DNA of 64,000 nucleotides from CBDCWQ01 sp965223435. GTDB taxonomy: Bacteria > Myxococcota > Kuafuiibacteriia > Kuafuiibacteriales > Kuafuiibacteriaceae. Under the pieces are notes generated by a model that was not told the DNA's origin, did not search any database, and saw only the letters and a program-made list of their open reading frames with translations. Where the stretch lies: positions 62,001 to 126,000 of the forward strand of contig CBDCWQ010000017.1 of NCBI GenBank assembly GCA_965223435.1, given 5' to 3'. Positions 43,387-52,666 of this stretch are shown piece after piece. Position numbers and translations under genes: made by a program. How positions within the stretch are numbered: the stretch's first letter is position 1; each line of letters begins with the position of its first letter.

Positions 43387-43844
43387 TCGGTTCGGGTGAG
43401 ATTGGCGCGGGCTCAAGGAAGAGGAGGAGGCTCTGAACGTGGTGACCGAGCACAGTCTCCAGGATCGACGTGTGCCAAGGGACTTGACCGGAGTGGGTGA
43501 GCCTATCCTACATGGCACCCGGATCACATACGTTCACCCACACAACCGACCTACCCCCACGCAATCGAAGGACCGGGACTTACCGGCTTTGGTTTGATGT
43601 AGGAGGCGGGAACGTTTGGGGTTTGAAGGCCGGACCTGGTCCTTGAGGTCGCTGGTGTCGAAGATTAGACACATTACTCGCGATCTGGAGCGATGATTGT
43701 CTTGCCAGCAGAGCAGGTTGCGTGCTGCCAATTTTCATCTCATAGGGAACTCGAATTTGCTTTGAATCCCTTGTCCGGTTGAGTACTTTTCGCCACCGTG
43801 GGCAGGTTTGGGTATGGCGTGGGCGCCCGAAAGGAAGTGGTTTG
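43387..43844. other. Divergent intergenic region
   Basis: About 460 bases between minus- and plus-strand genes. No RNA gene, repeat or convincing promoter was recognised. It must contain the promoter for the haem membrane protein gene on the plus strand. Confidence 0.4.
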
Positions 43845-44498
43845 GTGCGAAGTCCTCGTGTCTATTGTGCGGTGAGCCTGGTGGTCCTTTTGGTCCCCCT
43901 TGTGGTTTGGAGCCAACAGACCGGGGCGATTTCTCTATATTTGTCCGATGATTCGCCCGAGGGTCAGCTTCCCTATGTGTTGTCAAAGCTCGCTGGGATG
44001 GTTGCCCTTTCGCTTGCGGCTTGGCAGGTGATCACCACCTTGTTGTGCCGGTTTGGAACGGTTCGACTCACAAGACAAGGCATGGTTCATGCGGTGTTGG
44101 GGACGCTTACGGCTGTGTTTGCCTGCTTACACTTTGCCTTGTTTTTTTTGGCATCTTCTTCAAGGGACGGAACCATGGCGTGGGGCCTTTTTGTCCCGAA
44201 CTTTGTGGACTATTATCACACGCACTTGAGCCTGGGTCTCATCGGATGGGCGGTGTTGCTTGGCGTCCTGGTATCCGGCTTCTTACGTGCGAACCGAAAA
44301 ACAATGGTTCGAAAGGTCCTTCACCGAAGTTATTGGGTTTCTATTGCGCTCGTCTACGTCCACGCCATGGCCATTGGAAGCGAGTCTCAGTCAACGGTGG
44401 GCATGCTGTTTTATTTTGGTCTTGGACTTGCCGCTTTGATCTTGGCCGTTTTGTGGAGCGCGAAACAGGCAAAGACGGTGTATCGATGGGGCGATTGA
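43845..44498 (+). CDS. Ferric-reductase-like/cytochrome b-type membrane protein
   Basis: GTG at 43845 is chosen because AAGGAAG lies seven bases upstream; the frame extends to a TTG at 43779. About 217 residues with roughly six membrane helices. His residues sit at matching depths: HAVLGTLTAVFACLHFALFF, HTHLSLGLIGW and HRSYWVSIALVYVHAMAIG. This paired-His arrangement is that of ferric-reductase-like haem b proteins (MsrQ-type cores). No flavin or NAD(P) domain follows, so an electron donor must be separate. It probably works in inner-membrane electron transfer. Role in this neighbourhood unknown. Confidence 0.7.
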   Translation: MRSPRVYCAVSLVVLLVPLVVWSQQTGAISLYLSDDSPEGQLPYVLSKLAGMVALSLAAWQVITTLLCRFGTVRLTRQGMVHAVLGTLTAVFACLHFALFFLASSSRDGTMAWGLFVPNFVDYYHTHLSLGLIGWAVLLGVLVSGFLRANRKTMVRKVLHRSYWVSIALVYVHAMAIGSESQSTVGMLFYFGLGLAALILAVLWSAKQAKTVYRWGD

Positions 44499-44577
44499 TG
44501 CAACCGGCGGTAAGAAACGTCGTTCTTAGACTGGCTGCTCGCAAACATGCGATCGGCCGAAAGAAAGCAGTGAAGCC

Positions 44578-46998
44578 ATGAAAGGGAAGCAATCCGCATA
44601 CGGTGAATCTCGTGTTTTGGGCTTCGACAGGGTTGCAGCATTCTCGTGGAGTTTTCCTGGTTGCGTTTTTTTAAGCTTCTTGTCGGCTTGTTCCAGCGGC
44701 ACCGATTCATCTGAAAACGACGGCCCAGGGGGGCCAGGAGGCGCGCGGGGGGCGTTGCCGGTCATCGAGTCGTTTGAAAGCAGTGTGCCGATTGTGTTTG
44801 AGCAGGGTGAAGTGGTGCTCAATTGGTCGGTGGACACCCGCAACCTCAATGAGGTTCAGTTGGTGTTGACGTCTACCGAAGCCGGCGTGGAGCAAAAGAT
44901 CGATGCTGTGGGGGAGATGACGGTTCGGGTGACCCGTAGTTCGACATTTGTGCTCAAGGTACGTTTGGAACAAACGGAGATCACCAAGCGTTTACGGGTT
45001 CCTGTGGGACATTTTTCGGTTCGGCCGACCAGCATTCTCAGTGGCCAGTCGGCGCGGCTCATTTGGAATGTGCCTGGGGTTCGCACGGTGATCGTCAGCT
45101 CCGGACAGGGCGAGCTTCCATTTTCGGGAACCCGCTTGGTGTCACCCGCAGATCCGACCGAGTACATTCTTCGGGTGCCCGCGTTGGGGCCGGGTGTGGA
45201 GGCTTCTGTTTTCTTGGATGTGTTGCCGGTGGTGTCTACGGCCCTTGTCGCGCACCCCGTGGTGGGCGTGGCTCCTTTGGTGGTTCGCTTCAGTCCAGAG
45301 GTGATCAACAACAATACGGTCATCACCACCTACGAGTGGGATTTTGATGGTGATGGTGACATTGACACCATGGACACATTTGGTGCCCCGCAGACCTATA
45401 CCTATACCGGTGACCCGGGTGACACGTTTACCGCAGTCCTGAAAGTGGTTCCTGCACAGGGGGAGCCGGTGATGACGACCAAGACCATACGCCTCGAAAA
45501 TGCACCGCCGTCAGTGGAAGTGGTCCCGAGCATCACCAACGGCCATATCCCTTTGGAGGTGACCTTTTCGGTGGTGGCTCGAGATCCCGAAGGCATCGAC
45601 GCCATCGAGGTGGACTACGAAAACGATGGCACGGTGGACGAAACCCAGTCGGGACAAAGCGCTACCTCTGGGACCTGGCGCTTCTTGCGAATCTATGACT
45701 CAGAGGGCCGTTACGAAGCGAAGGTTCGCGTCACCGATGCCTTTGGAGAAGAGACGCTTGTGCGGCACAACTTCATTACGGTCGACGCCAATCATCCGAA
45801 GGATCCGGTGGTCGGTCTGCTGGCGGCGACCGAAAACAAAGGCCGAGCACCGATGCCCACGACCTTGACCGCCACCGCGGCGTTTTTTGACAACGATGTT
45901 TTGGCGCGCTGGCAGTGGGATCTGGACGGGGACGGGGTGTTTGAGATGGATCTCGATGCCGATTCTCAAGGGCAGGCGTCCATTGTCTATTCTCGAGTGG
46001 GGTACTTTTATCCGAGCGTCAAGGCGGTGAGCACCAGCGGGCGTTCCGCCATTGCGTCGGTTCGGGTGGAGGCGAAACTGCCGAGCCCCCCTCAGCTCTC
46101 GATTCCAGACGAAAGCGACAGCATCGATGCGGAGGCTGCCGAAACCGCATCTTTCGAAGTCAGTTTGGCCTTTGAGACCGAACTGGAAGTATGGATGGAA
46201 GACGCGAGCAGAGCGCCAGTACGAACGCTTCGACCTAAGAGCTTTGCACCCATCGACGTATACCCCTTTGAGTGGGACGGCCACGACGAAGCCGGGCAGC
46301 GCGTGTCGGAGGGCGACTACTACGTGGTGATGGCATACACCACCTACGGTGCAAGGTCCTTGCTGGACCTGCGCCAAACGACGGGCGGAAAGCTGAGTTA
46401 TTATGCCCGCAAGGAAACCAACCCAAGGACCTTTGATCGCCTTGAGAGCCCGCTGGTCATTCACTACGAGGTCGATGATCCCGCAGAGGTTTCGTTTTTC
46501 TGGCAAGTGTCCTTCGGCGACCGCCTGATGACCCTGATGGAGCACGAGCGGCTCGGGCGAGGTCGGTACAGTCTTTACTGGAATGGAGACTATCCTTCCG
46601 GGCTCAAGGTCCCCAAGGAGATCGTCTCTTTACCGGGCATCGTTCGTTATGCCCTTCCGGACAACGTCATCTTTGTTAAAGAAACACCGCGGATCGAGGA
46701 CTACCAGCTTCGTTCGACCATCATTGCAGATCCGAGACGAGAGCCCATCGAGTTTTACGTGGTTCTGAGCAAACCAAGTACCCTCGAACTCGTCGTCGCC
46801 GACATGGATAAGGGCGTTGACGTGGCCACGCGTGTGTACGCAACCTTACCGGCCGGCGAACAAACGCTGATCTGGGATGCGAAAAACGATGTTGGCCAGT
46901 ATCTGGCTCCGGGCGACTACCGGATGGGTATCCGTTCGGTTGATGAGCGGGGGAGCCGAAGTATGTTTTGGTTTCGAACGCAGCGCATTCAGTACTAA
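44578..46998 (+). CDS. Lipoprotein with PKD domains and FlgD-like Ig domain
   Basis: 806 residues. The signal (FSWSFPGCVFLSFLSAC) has lipobox LSAC. A Gly/Pro linker follows. Two Ig-like segments lead to several PKD-type domains with the hallmark Asp-rich motifs (TYEWDFDGDGDIDTMDT, EVDYENDGTVDETQSG, WQWDLDGDGVFEMDLD). The C-terminus has FlgD-Ig-like repeats (YPFEWDGHDEAGQRVSEGDY, then LIWDAKNDVGQYLAPGDY). It precedes the Rhs toxin gene by 42 nt on the same strand and may be co-expressed with it, possibly as a surface scaffold. No enzyme motif seen. Confidence 0.8.
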   Translation: MKGKQSAYGESRVLGFDRVAAFSWSFPGCVFLSFLSACSSGTDSSENDGPGGPGGARGALPVIESFESSVPIVFEQGEVVLNWSVDTRNLNEVQLVLTSTEAGVEQKIDAVGEMTVRVTRSSTFVLKVRLEQTEITKRLRVPVGHFSVRPTSILSGQSARLIWNVPGVRTVIVSSGQGELPFSGTRLVSPADPTEYILRVPALGPGVEASVFLDVLPVVSTALVAHPVVGVAPLVVRFSPEVINNNTVITTYEWDFDGDGDIDTMDTFGAPQTYTYTGDPGDTFTAVLKVVPAQGEPVMTTKTIRLENAPPSVEVVPSITNGHIPLEVTFSVVARDPEGIDAIEVDYENDGTVDETQSGQSATSGTWRFLRIYDSEGRYEAKVRVTDAFGEETLVRHNFITVDANHPKDPVVGLLAATENKGRAPMPTTLTATAAFFDNDVLARWQWDLDGDGVFEMDLDADSQGQASIVYSRVGYFYPSVKAVSTSGRSAIASVRVEAKLPSPPQLSIPDESDSIDAEAAETASFEVSLAFETELEVWMEDASRAPVRTLRPKSFAPIDVYPFEWDGHDEAGQRVSEGDYYVVMAYTTYGARSLLDLRQTTGGKLSYYARKETNPRTFDRLESPLVIHYEVDDPAEVSFFWQVSFGDRLMTLMEHERLGRGRYSLYWNGDYPSGLKVPKEIVSLPGIVRYALPDNVIFVKETPRIEDYQLRSTIIADPRREPIEFYVVLSKPSTLELVVADMDKGVDVATRVYATLPAGEQTLIWDAKNDVGQYLAPGDYRMGIRSVDERGSRSMFWFRTQRIQY

Positions 46999-47040
46999 AA
47001 AAGGGTGGAAAACGATGAACTCTCGGGAAAGGAAACAGCA

Positions 47041-50000
47041 ATGATGCGTCCAAAAGAATGCCCATTTTTCATCGTCTTCAACCTTTCGCTGTGGTTCGGG
47101 CTGTCCCCGGTTTTCGCTTACGATCAACCCTGGAACGGAAACAAAGAGGACATTGTCGGGACGGGGGACGAAAACGAGGACGACTGCCCTGGAGGCGAGT
47201 GTGCAGGTCCTACCTGCAACAGCAACACGGGGTCTCCGGTGTACGTCTCCAGTGGTTCTTTGGTGTGGAAGGAACCCGACGTTGTCTTCCCCACCACAAC
47301 CGAGATTGGCCTTACACGAACCTACAACTCGTTTGACTTGCGGGTGGGGCTTTTTGGGCGAGGTTGGGTCACGGCCCAGGAGTCCAATATCGCTCAGACC
47401 TACAAAGCGGTCACTGAAGGAAACGCGGACGGGTCACCTCTCACCGCGACGGCGTTTGAACAGATCCCCATTTGGCTTTCTTCTCATGGTCGAAGATATA
47501 AGCTCGAAGCCACGGACTCCGGATGCCGTACGCCGGGCGTACTCTTTTTCACGTTCCAAAAAGAAAGCGACGGTCGTTTTCGGCAAGTCTTCGAAAATTC
47601 TCGAAGTCATCGGATTTTCAGCGCCGGCGGAGTTTTGCTCGAAGGCTACTCTGATGAAGCCGGTACCACGAGCTACTACGAATACGACGCCAAACAGCGG
47701 CTGACACGTCAGTTTGATGGACGTGGCTATGAACTTCGGTTTACCCACAATGAAAATGGCTTCGTTTCGAAGGTCACGGATCAGGCGGAACGAAGCTGGA
47801 ACTACGCTTATGATGAGCATGGGAACCTTGTCGAGGTTGAAGACCCCGACGGAAACACCCGATCGTACGAGTATCGGCTCATCGATAAGGTGGGCTACCG
47901 GCGGCACCTTTTGTCGCGAATTTTGGACAACGCGGCCGATACCGTACTCCAGGTGACCTGGAAGGAGTCGGTGCTCCTTTCAAAGAAGGCCATGCGGGTC
48001 ATTGCTTACGTGAGTGCGAGTGGCCGGCGGCATGATTATGCCTATTCCGATGCCGATCTTGATGGTTTGACTGCAGTCCGTACGGTCAAGAGCAGCAAAC
48101 AGGTTTCGTCGAGCACCGAAATTGAACGACGGACGTTTTTGTCCGATGCCGATCGTTACTGGATATTGAGTAACCACAACAACACCAAAGGGACAACGAT
48201 CGCACAAAAATACAGCCAAAGAGGCCGATTGACCGAGTATCAGGACGAGCGTGGTGCCGTGACCCGCTACGAATACGACAATGAGGGCAGAATCACAAAG
48301 GTGTTCGAGCTTGCAGGGACCGACGGCGAACGGGTGCGAACCTATCGCTACGCGGGGAAAACGCATCGCATCGAGGTGGCCAACGAATATGGCATTCGGG
48401 AGCACCGGCTAAGCTACGATGAGCATTTACGTCCGACGAGCCGTACGATCGCCGATCTTTCGACGGGCCAAGTACGCACTTGGCGTTATGCCTACCACCC
48501 AAATGGCATTGATCCGAAGAACAACGTGGTTTTGGGCTTGGTTTCTCGCGTCGACGGGCCGAGGCCCGGTGAAGACGACGTCCATCTTTTTGATTATGAT
48601 CCACGTGGCCTCTTTACGACCGTGAAGCGCCCGCTGGGGCAAGTCTTGCACTATGGATATAACGCGGCGGGGCAGGTGAGCACCATCACCGACGCCAACG
48701 GCATCGTCACCGAGCTGGCTTACGATAGTCGGAACCGTCAGACCGAGAATCGAAGCAACGGAAGAACGCTACAGTATGCCTATCAAACACGCGGACAATT
48801 GACCGAGTGGACTGACGAGCTCGGCCGTGTTGTGCGGTTTACCTACAACGATTTTGGAGAGCCGACGCGGATCACGTACCCCGGGGGCAACTACGTAAGA
48901 CTTGAGTATGTCTATGCAGGCTCTTATACGCAGGTGAAGTCTACCTATTACGACAATCGTGACAAGCTCCAGAGTACCTCGTTTGTTCGCCGGCACCCCA
49001 TGTCTGGGATGCCGCTGACCGGTCTTCTTGCGAGCCACTCCAGTTTTGTTGACCATAAATACGACGAATTTGGTGACGTCACTGAGACGACGTTGCCTGG
49101 GAAGAGCAAGGTCACGTATGCCTATGCGTACGACACCGAAGGTCGGGTGACGCAAATAGCTGATGGCCTCGATGGTCAAACCCAGTTTGGTTACGACGCC
49201 TTTGGCCAGATGACCCGGGCCAAAGACGCCAACGGAGGAGTGACCAGCTACCGGTACTCGGGATTTGGTGACTTGATTGAGGTCCTCAGCCCAGACAAGG
49301 GCACCTCGCGCTACCAGTATGGTCCTACTGGCCAAGTGGCCCAGCGAACCGACGGAAACGGGCGTCTGTCGACCTATCACTATGATGCGCTCGATCGACT
49401 CACACGCATCGACTACGAGGGTGATGGTCTTGACGTTGCGCTTCAATACGACGAGGGCGCTTTTTCTAAAGGACTCCTAAGTGGCGTCCAAGACGGTTCC
49501 GGCAGCACCCAGTATCAGTATGACGATCGGGGGCTTGTGACCGAGACCGTGTCGCAAGTGGCATCGACGTTGCTCAAGGTGACCTATGGCTACAACGAGG
49601 CCGAGGATTTGACGCTCCTTGAGTACCCAAGCGGCTTCAAGCTGGTGCTCAAGTATGACAAGGGTGGGCGACTCAACCGTATTCAGAGAGTTGATGGGGG
49701 TGTCACCACCAATCTTTTGCACAGCCTGAAATGGGCGGGGCCAAACATTGTAAGCTTCACCCATGGCAATGGCCTGGTGACGCAGCACCTTTACGACAGC
49801 AACGGTCGATTGACCGAAAAGCGTTACGGGGAAACAAAGGACCTTGTCAAAAACCGCATTGATCAGCAGGGCACCGTGACCCGGCAAACATGGCGGCGGG
49901 GTGGCAAAAACACCATCATTGACTTTGGCTACGACCCCCTCGGCCGCCTCACCGAGGACAAGTTGAACGATAGACTGTTTTTTTACGATGCGGCGGGCAA

Positions 50001-51201
50001 TCGCACGAGATTGGCCAAGACGAGTACGACCAAGGAGAGTCTTTATACCTACGAGCCCAGCAGCAACCGTCTCGCATCCTTTGACGGTGTGTTCATTCGT
50101 CTCGACGCACAAGGCAACACCCTTGACGATGGTACAAGGCAGTTCCGCTACAACGCATCGGGCCGGATGAGCTCAGTGCGAGATGCCCAAAGCGGCACTG
50201 AGGCCGTCTATACCTACAACTTTTTGGGCCAGCGGGTATTGAAGCGGATCCGTGGGGGTGGGGATGAGGATGAGGTTCGATATGTCTATGGGCTGTTTGA
50301 CGAACTTTTGGGCGAGTACGCCCCCGACGGGCGCCGGCTAAGAGAATACATCTACCGAACAAACGGAGATACGAAAGAGCCCGTTGCGCAAGTCGAGGCC
50401 GATGGGCGCGTGACCTACCTTCATACCGATCATGTGTTGACGCCGCGTTTGGCCAGCAATGCGAATCAGACTGTGGTCTGGCGTTGGGTCAGCGATGCTT
50501 TTGGTGATGGTGAACCCGACGAGGATCCCGACGAAGACGGCGTCTTGACGCGGGTCCTGCTTCGCTTTCCAGGTCAGTACCATGACCGAGAGAGTGGCCT
50601 TTTTTACAATGACTTTAGAGACTACGACCCCACGACCGGGCGCTACGTGCAGTCGGACCCCTTGGGGGTCAGCGGGGGACTCAACACCTATATCTACGCG
50701 GGTGCCAATCCGCTCAATTTTGTAGACCCCACCGGCGAACAAAACATTCCAGGGGTTCCAGGTTTTCAGAATCCCGTCAGCCCCAACCCGAAAAACCTGC
50801 CCGCGCTCACCCGGGCGCAGCAGTGCCCTAGGGTTCGCCCAGCCCACTTTTTGGTTCGGGCCTTGCGGGACTTTAGGTCGGTGGATATTCGGGCCGGCAA
50901 CCAGCACTTCAAGCTGACCAAATCCAACATGAAACATATCCTCGAACGGCATCATCCCCTGTACTGGAATGGGACTGTGAAACAGGGGCAGACATTTTTC
51001 CGGAAGAACACCCCCATTTCGAGTATTCCTCAGCTTGTGAAGGCGGTTCTTCGTCAAAACCGTGACATTTTGATCAAGAAGGGTACAAACAGTACGTACC
51101 AGGTCCAAGCAACGGTGCTGGGTCGTAAGTACGTCGTGGGGGTGCGTAATGGTCAAGTTGGTCAATTTTATCCCGTGAAGGACCAGTGTGGCTGTTTCTG
51201 A
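47041..51201 (+). CDS. Secreted Rhs/YD-repeat polymorphic toxin
   Basis: About 1386 residues from the ATGATG at 47041 (signal MMRPKECPFFIVFNLSLWF ... VFA); an upstream ATG at 47005 adds a polar stretch. A DUF6531-like start (CNSNTGSPVYVSSGSLVW) leads to many YD repeats (YDALDRLTRIDYEGD, YDAAGNRTRLAK). The Rhs core ends at SGGLNTYIYAGANPLNFVDP (about nt 50670-50730). The last 150 residues are a distinct tip with LTKSNMKHILERHHPLYWNG and a C-terminal beta sheet (YQVQATVLGRKYVVGV). A His-rich helix plus beta sheet suggests a BECR-type nuclease (EndoU-, RelE- or barnase-like), but the class is uncertain. The stop overlaps the next start by one base. Confidence 0.88.
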   Translation: MMRPKECPFFIVFNLSLWFGLSPVFAYDQPWNGNKEDIVGTGDENEDDCPGGECAGPTCNSNTGSPVYVSSGSLVWKEPDVVFPTTTEIGLTRTYNSFDLRVGLFGRGWVTAQESNIAQTYKAVTEGNADGSPLTATAFEQIPIWLSSHGRRYKLEATDSGCRTPGVLFFTFQKESDGRFRQVFENSRSHRIFSAGGVLLEGYSDEAGTTSYYEYDAKQRLTRQFDGRGYELRFTHNENGFVSKVTDQAERSWNYAYDEHGNLVEVEDPDGNTRSYEYRLIDKVGYRRHLLSRILDNAADTVLQVTWKESVLLSKKAMRVIAYVSASGRRHDYAYSDADLDGLTAVRTVKSSKQVSSSTEIERRTFLSDADRYWILSNHNNTKGTTIAQKYSQRGRLTEYQDERGAVTRYEYDNEGRITKVFELAGTDGERVRTYRYAGKTHRIEVANEYGIREHRLSYDEHLRPTSRTIADLSTGQVRTWRYAYHPNGIDPKNNVVLGLVSRVDGPRPGEDDVHLFDYDPRGLFTTVKRPLGQVLHYGYNAAGQVSTITDANGIVTELAYDSRNRQTENRSNGRTLQYAYQTRGQLTEWTDELGRVVRFTYNDFGEPTRITYPGGNYVRLEYVYAGSYTQVKSTYYDNRDKLQSTSFVRRHPMSGMPLTGLLASHSSFVDHKYDEFGDVTETTLPGKSKVTYAYAYDTEGRVTQIADGLDGQTQFGYDAFGQMTRAKDANGGVTSYRYSGFGDLIEVLSPDKGTSRYQYGPTGQVAQRTDGNGRLSTYHYDALDRLTRIDYEGDGLDVALQYDEGAFSKGLLSGVQDGSGSTQYQYDDRGLVTETVSQVASTLLKVTYGYNEAEDLTLLEYPSGFKLVLKYDKGGRLNRIQRVDGGVTTNLLHSLKWAGPNIVSFTHGNGLVTQHLYDSNGRLTEKRYGETKDLVKNRIDQQGTVTRQTWRRGGKNTIIDFGYDPLGRLTEDKLNDRLFFYDAAGNRTRLAKTSTTKESLYTYEPSSNRLASFDGVFIRLDAQGNTLDDGTRQFRYNASGRMSSVRDAQSGTEAVYTYNFLGQRVLKRIRGGGDEDEVRYVYGLFDELLGEYAPDGRRLREYIYRTNGDTKEPVAQVEADGRVTYLHTDHVLTPRLASNANQTVVWRWVSDAFGDGEPDEDPDEDGVLTRVLLRFPGQYHDRESGLFYNDFRDYDPTTGRYVQSDPLGVSGGLNTYIYAGANPLNFVDPTGEQNIPGVPGFQNPVSPNPKNLPALTRAQQCPRVRPAHFLVRALRDFRSVDIRAGNQHFKLTKSNMKHILERHHPLYWNGTVKQGQTFFRKNTPISSIPQLVKAVLRQNRDILIKKGTNSTYQVQATVLGRKYVVGVRNGQVGQFYPVKDQCGCF

Positions 51202-51668
51202 TGTCGATCGAGATCAAAAGTTACGTCAAATCCGACCACCATTTTCATCCGGTGGAGACGTTTTCGGACCCCGTCGACGACGTGGGTTACCTTGAGGGTG
51301 CCATTCAGTTGAAGGTGGATGGCGTCGAGCTCATGGGTCTCAAACAGTGGGACTACGTGACCGTCTTGTGGGCCTACCTGCTGGACGGTGCCGAGCACCT
51401 CTTGGACGGCCAAGACTTTCACACCTACTTTCCAGATCAGCCCATCAGCCTCAACATGAATTGTGTTTCGAACGAGCTCGCCCAAGTCGAAGTCTCTTTT
51501 GGCGAAACGCGTTCAAAACGGGTCAGACTTCGTACCTTCTGTACCTCTTTGGTTCAGGCTGCCGAGATGTTCTTGGACGCGGTCGAGCCACTTTGCTCTT
51601 CGGGATCGCTGGTGAACGAGCGCAAGCTGGTCACCCGTTTGCGCACCAAGCTTTCCAAGCAAACTTGA
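51201..51668 (+). CDS. Probable immunity protein for the Rhs toxin
   Basis: 155 residues, no signal peptide, so cytoplasmic. The ATG at 51201 overlaps the Rhs stop (TGATG), giving translational coupling. Acidic N-terminal half (DPVDDVGYLEGAIQLKVDGV), hydrophobic middle (WDYVTVLWAYLLDGAEHLLD) and basic C-terminus. No family was recognised. Small size, coupling and position directly after a toxin tip are the classic features of a cognate immunity gene; that role is inference. Confidence 0.7.
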   Translation: MSIEIKSYVKSDHHFHPVETFSDPVDDVGYLEGAIQLKVDGVELMGLKQWDYVTVLWAYLLDGAEHLLDGQDFHTYFPDQPISLNMNCVSNELAQVEVSFGETRSKRVRLRTFCTSLVQAAEMFLDAVEPLCSSGSLVNERKLVTRLRTKLSKQT

Positions 51669-51832
51669 TTCTTAGAGCTTTGGTCTAGATCGCTCTCCCT
51701 TTGCTTGCGATGAAAGTATCGTAGGGGTTTCATGTTTTGTGAGAAATTCATCCGATGCGGTCTTTTGCATCCATCGGTCGCATGGACACTCGAGGACCCT
51801 GGATATAACCCCGCGCGACGAGTGTGTGCTGT

Positions 51833-52645
51833 TCATGGAGCATTCGAAGTCGAATCACACAAAGGCTCAGAAAACGGCGTGAGGTCGTCGAGGCGAAGGG
51901 CGGTCAGGCTTTGTCCCCAGACGCAGCCGCTGTCTAGGCAGATCGCTTGGTTGCCCTTCATGAAGCCGAGGGCAGCCCAGTGGCCGAAGAGGATAGTTGT
52001 TTCCTTCGGCCATACGTTTTCGCCTTCGAACCAAGGGGTGTGCTCCGGCGGTGCATCTTCAGGGGGGCCCGCAAACTTGTGATTGGGCCTGCCGTCGGGT
52101 CCGAGCATGCGGACACGGGTGAAAATGCCGATGCTCTCTTTGATTCGCTTGAGTCCCTCGGGTAGGGGTTCGGGGGCATTTTTGCGAAGTGCGCGCAAGA
52201 CTTTGTCGACCTGGTCGGGTTTCAGTGCAGCCTCTGCCTCTTTGGCCCTGGTTTGGGCTTCTGCCAGCGTCCAAGAAGGCAACAAGCCTGCGTGGACCAT
52301 CACAAAGCCCTGCGCTTGGTAAAAAAGAGGTTGCGACTTGAGCCACGCCAGGAGTGGGTCTCGGTCCGGGGCGTGTAAGACCTCGTCTAGGGTGTCTCGT
52401 GCTTTGGCTTTTGCGACGCCTTGGGCTCGACTCAAAAGGTGGAGGTCGTGATTACCGAGAACGACCACTGTTTGGTCGCGCCGCGCGTAGACCCACCTGA
52501 GAACTTCGAGGGACCGAGGTCCGCGGTTCACCAGATCCCCGGCCAACCACAACGTGTCACGCGCCTCTTGAAACCCACACCGCGCGAGGAGCCGCTGGAA
52601 GGTCTGAAAACAGCCCTGAATGTCTCCGATGGCGAATGTGGCCAC
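51833..52645 (-). CDS. apaH: Symmetrical bis(5'-nucleosyl)-tetraphosphatase
   Basis: 270 residues, close to the E. coli length. Cleaves Ap4A into two ADP in the cytoplasm. Metallophosphatase motifs are in order: GDIQGCF (residues 7-13), GDLVNRGP (about 36-43), GNHDLHLL, MVHAGLLPSW and FGHWAALG. The gene starts 21 bases after the htpG stop on the same strand, so the two probably form an operon. Ap4A rises in heat and oxidative stress, which fits pairing with a chaperone gene. Confidence 0.95.
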   Translation of the reverse strand: MATFAIGDIQGCFQTFQRLLARCGFQEARDTLWLAGDLVNRGPRSLEVLRWVYARRDQTVVVLGNHDLHLLSRAQGVAKAKARDTLDEVLHAPDRDPLLAWLKSQPLFYQAQGFVMVHAGLLPSWTLAEAQTRAKEAEAALKPDQVDKVLRALRKNAPEPLPEGLKRIKESIGIFTRVRMLGPDGRPNHKFAGPPEDAPPEHTPWFEGENVWPKETTILFGHWAALGFMKGNQAICLDSGCVWGQSLTALRLDDLTPFSEPLCDSTSNAP

Positions 52646-52666
52646 AGCGGCGTCTTGACCGTCTTC

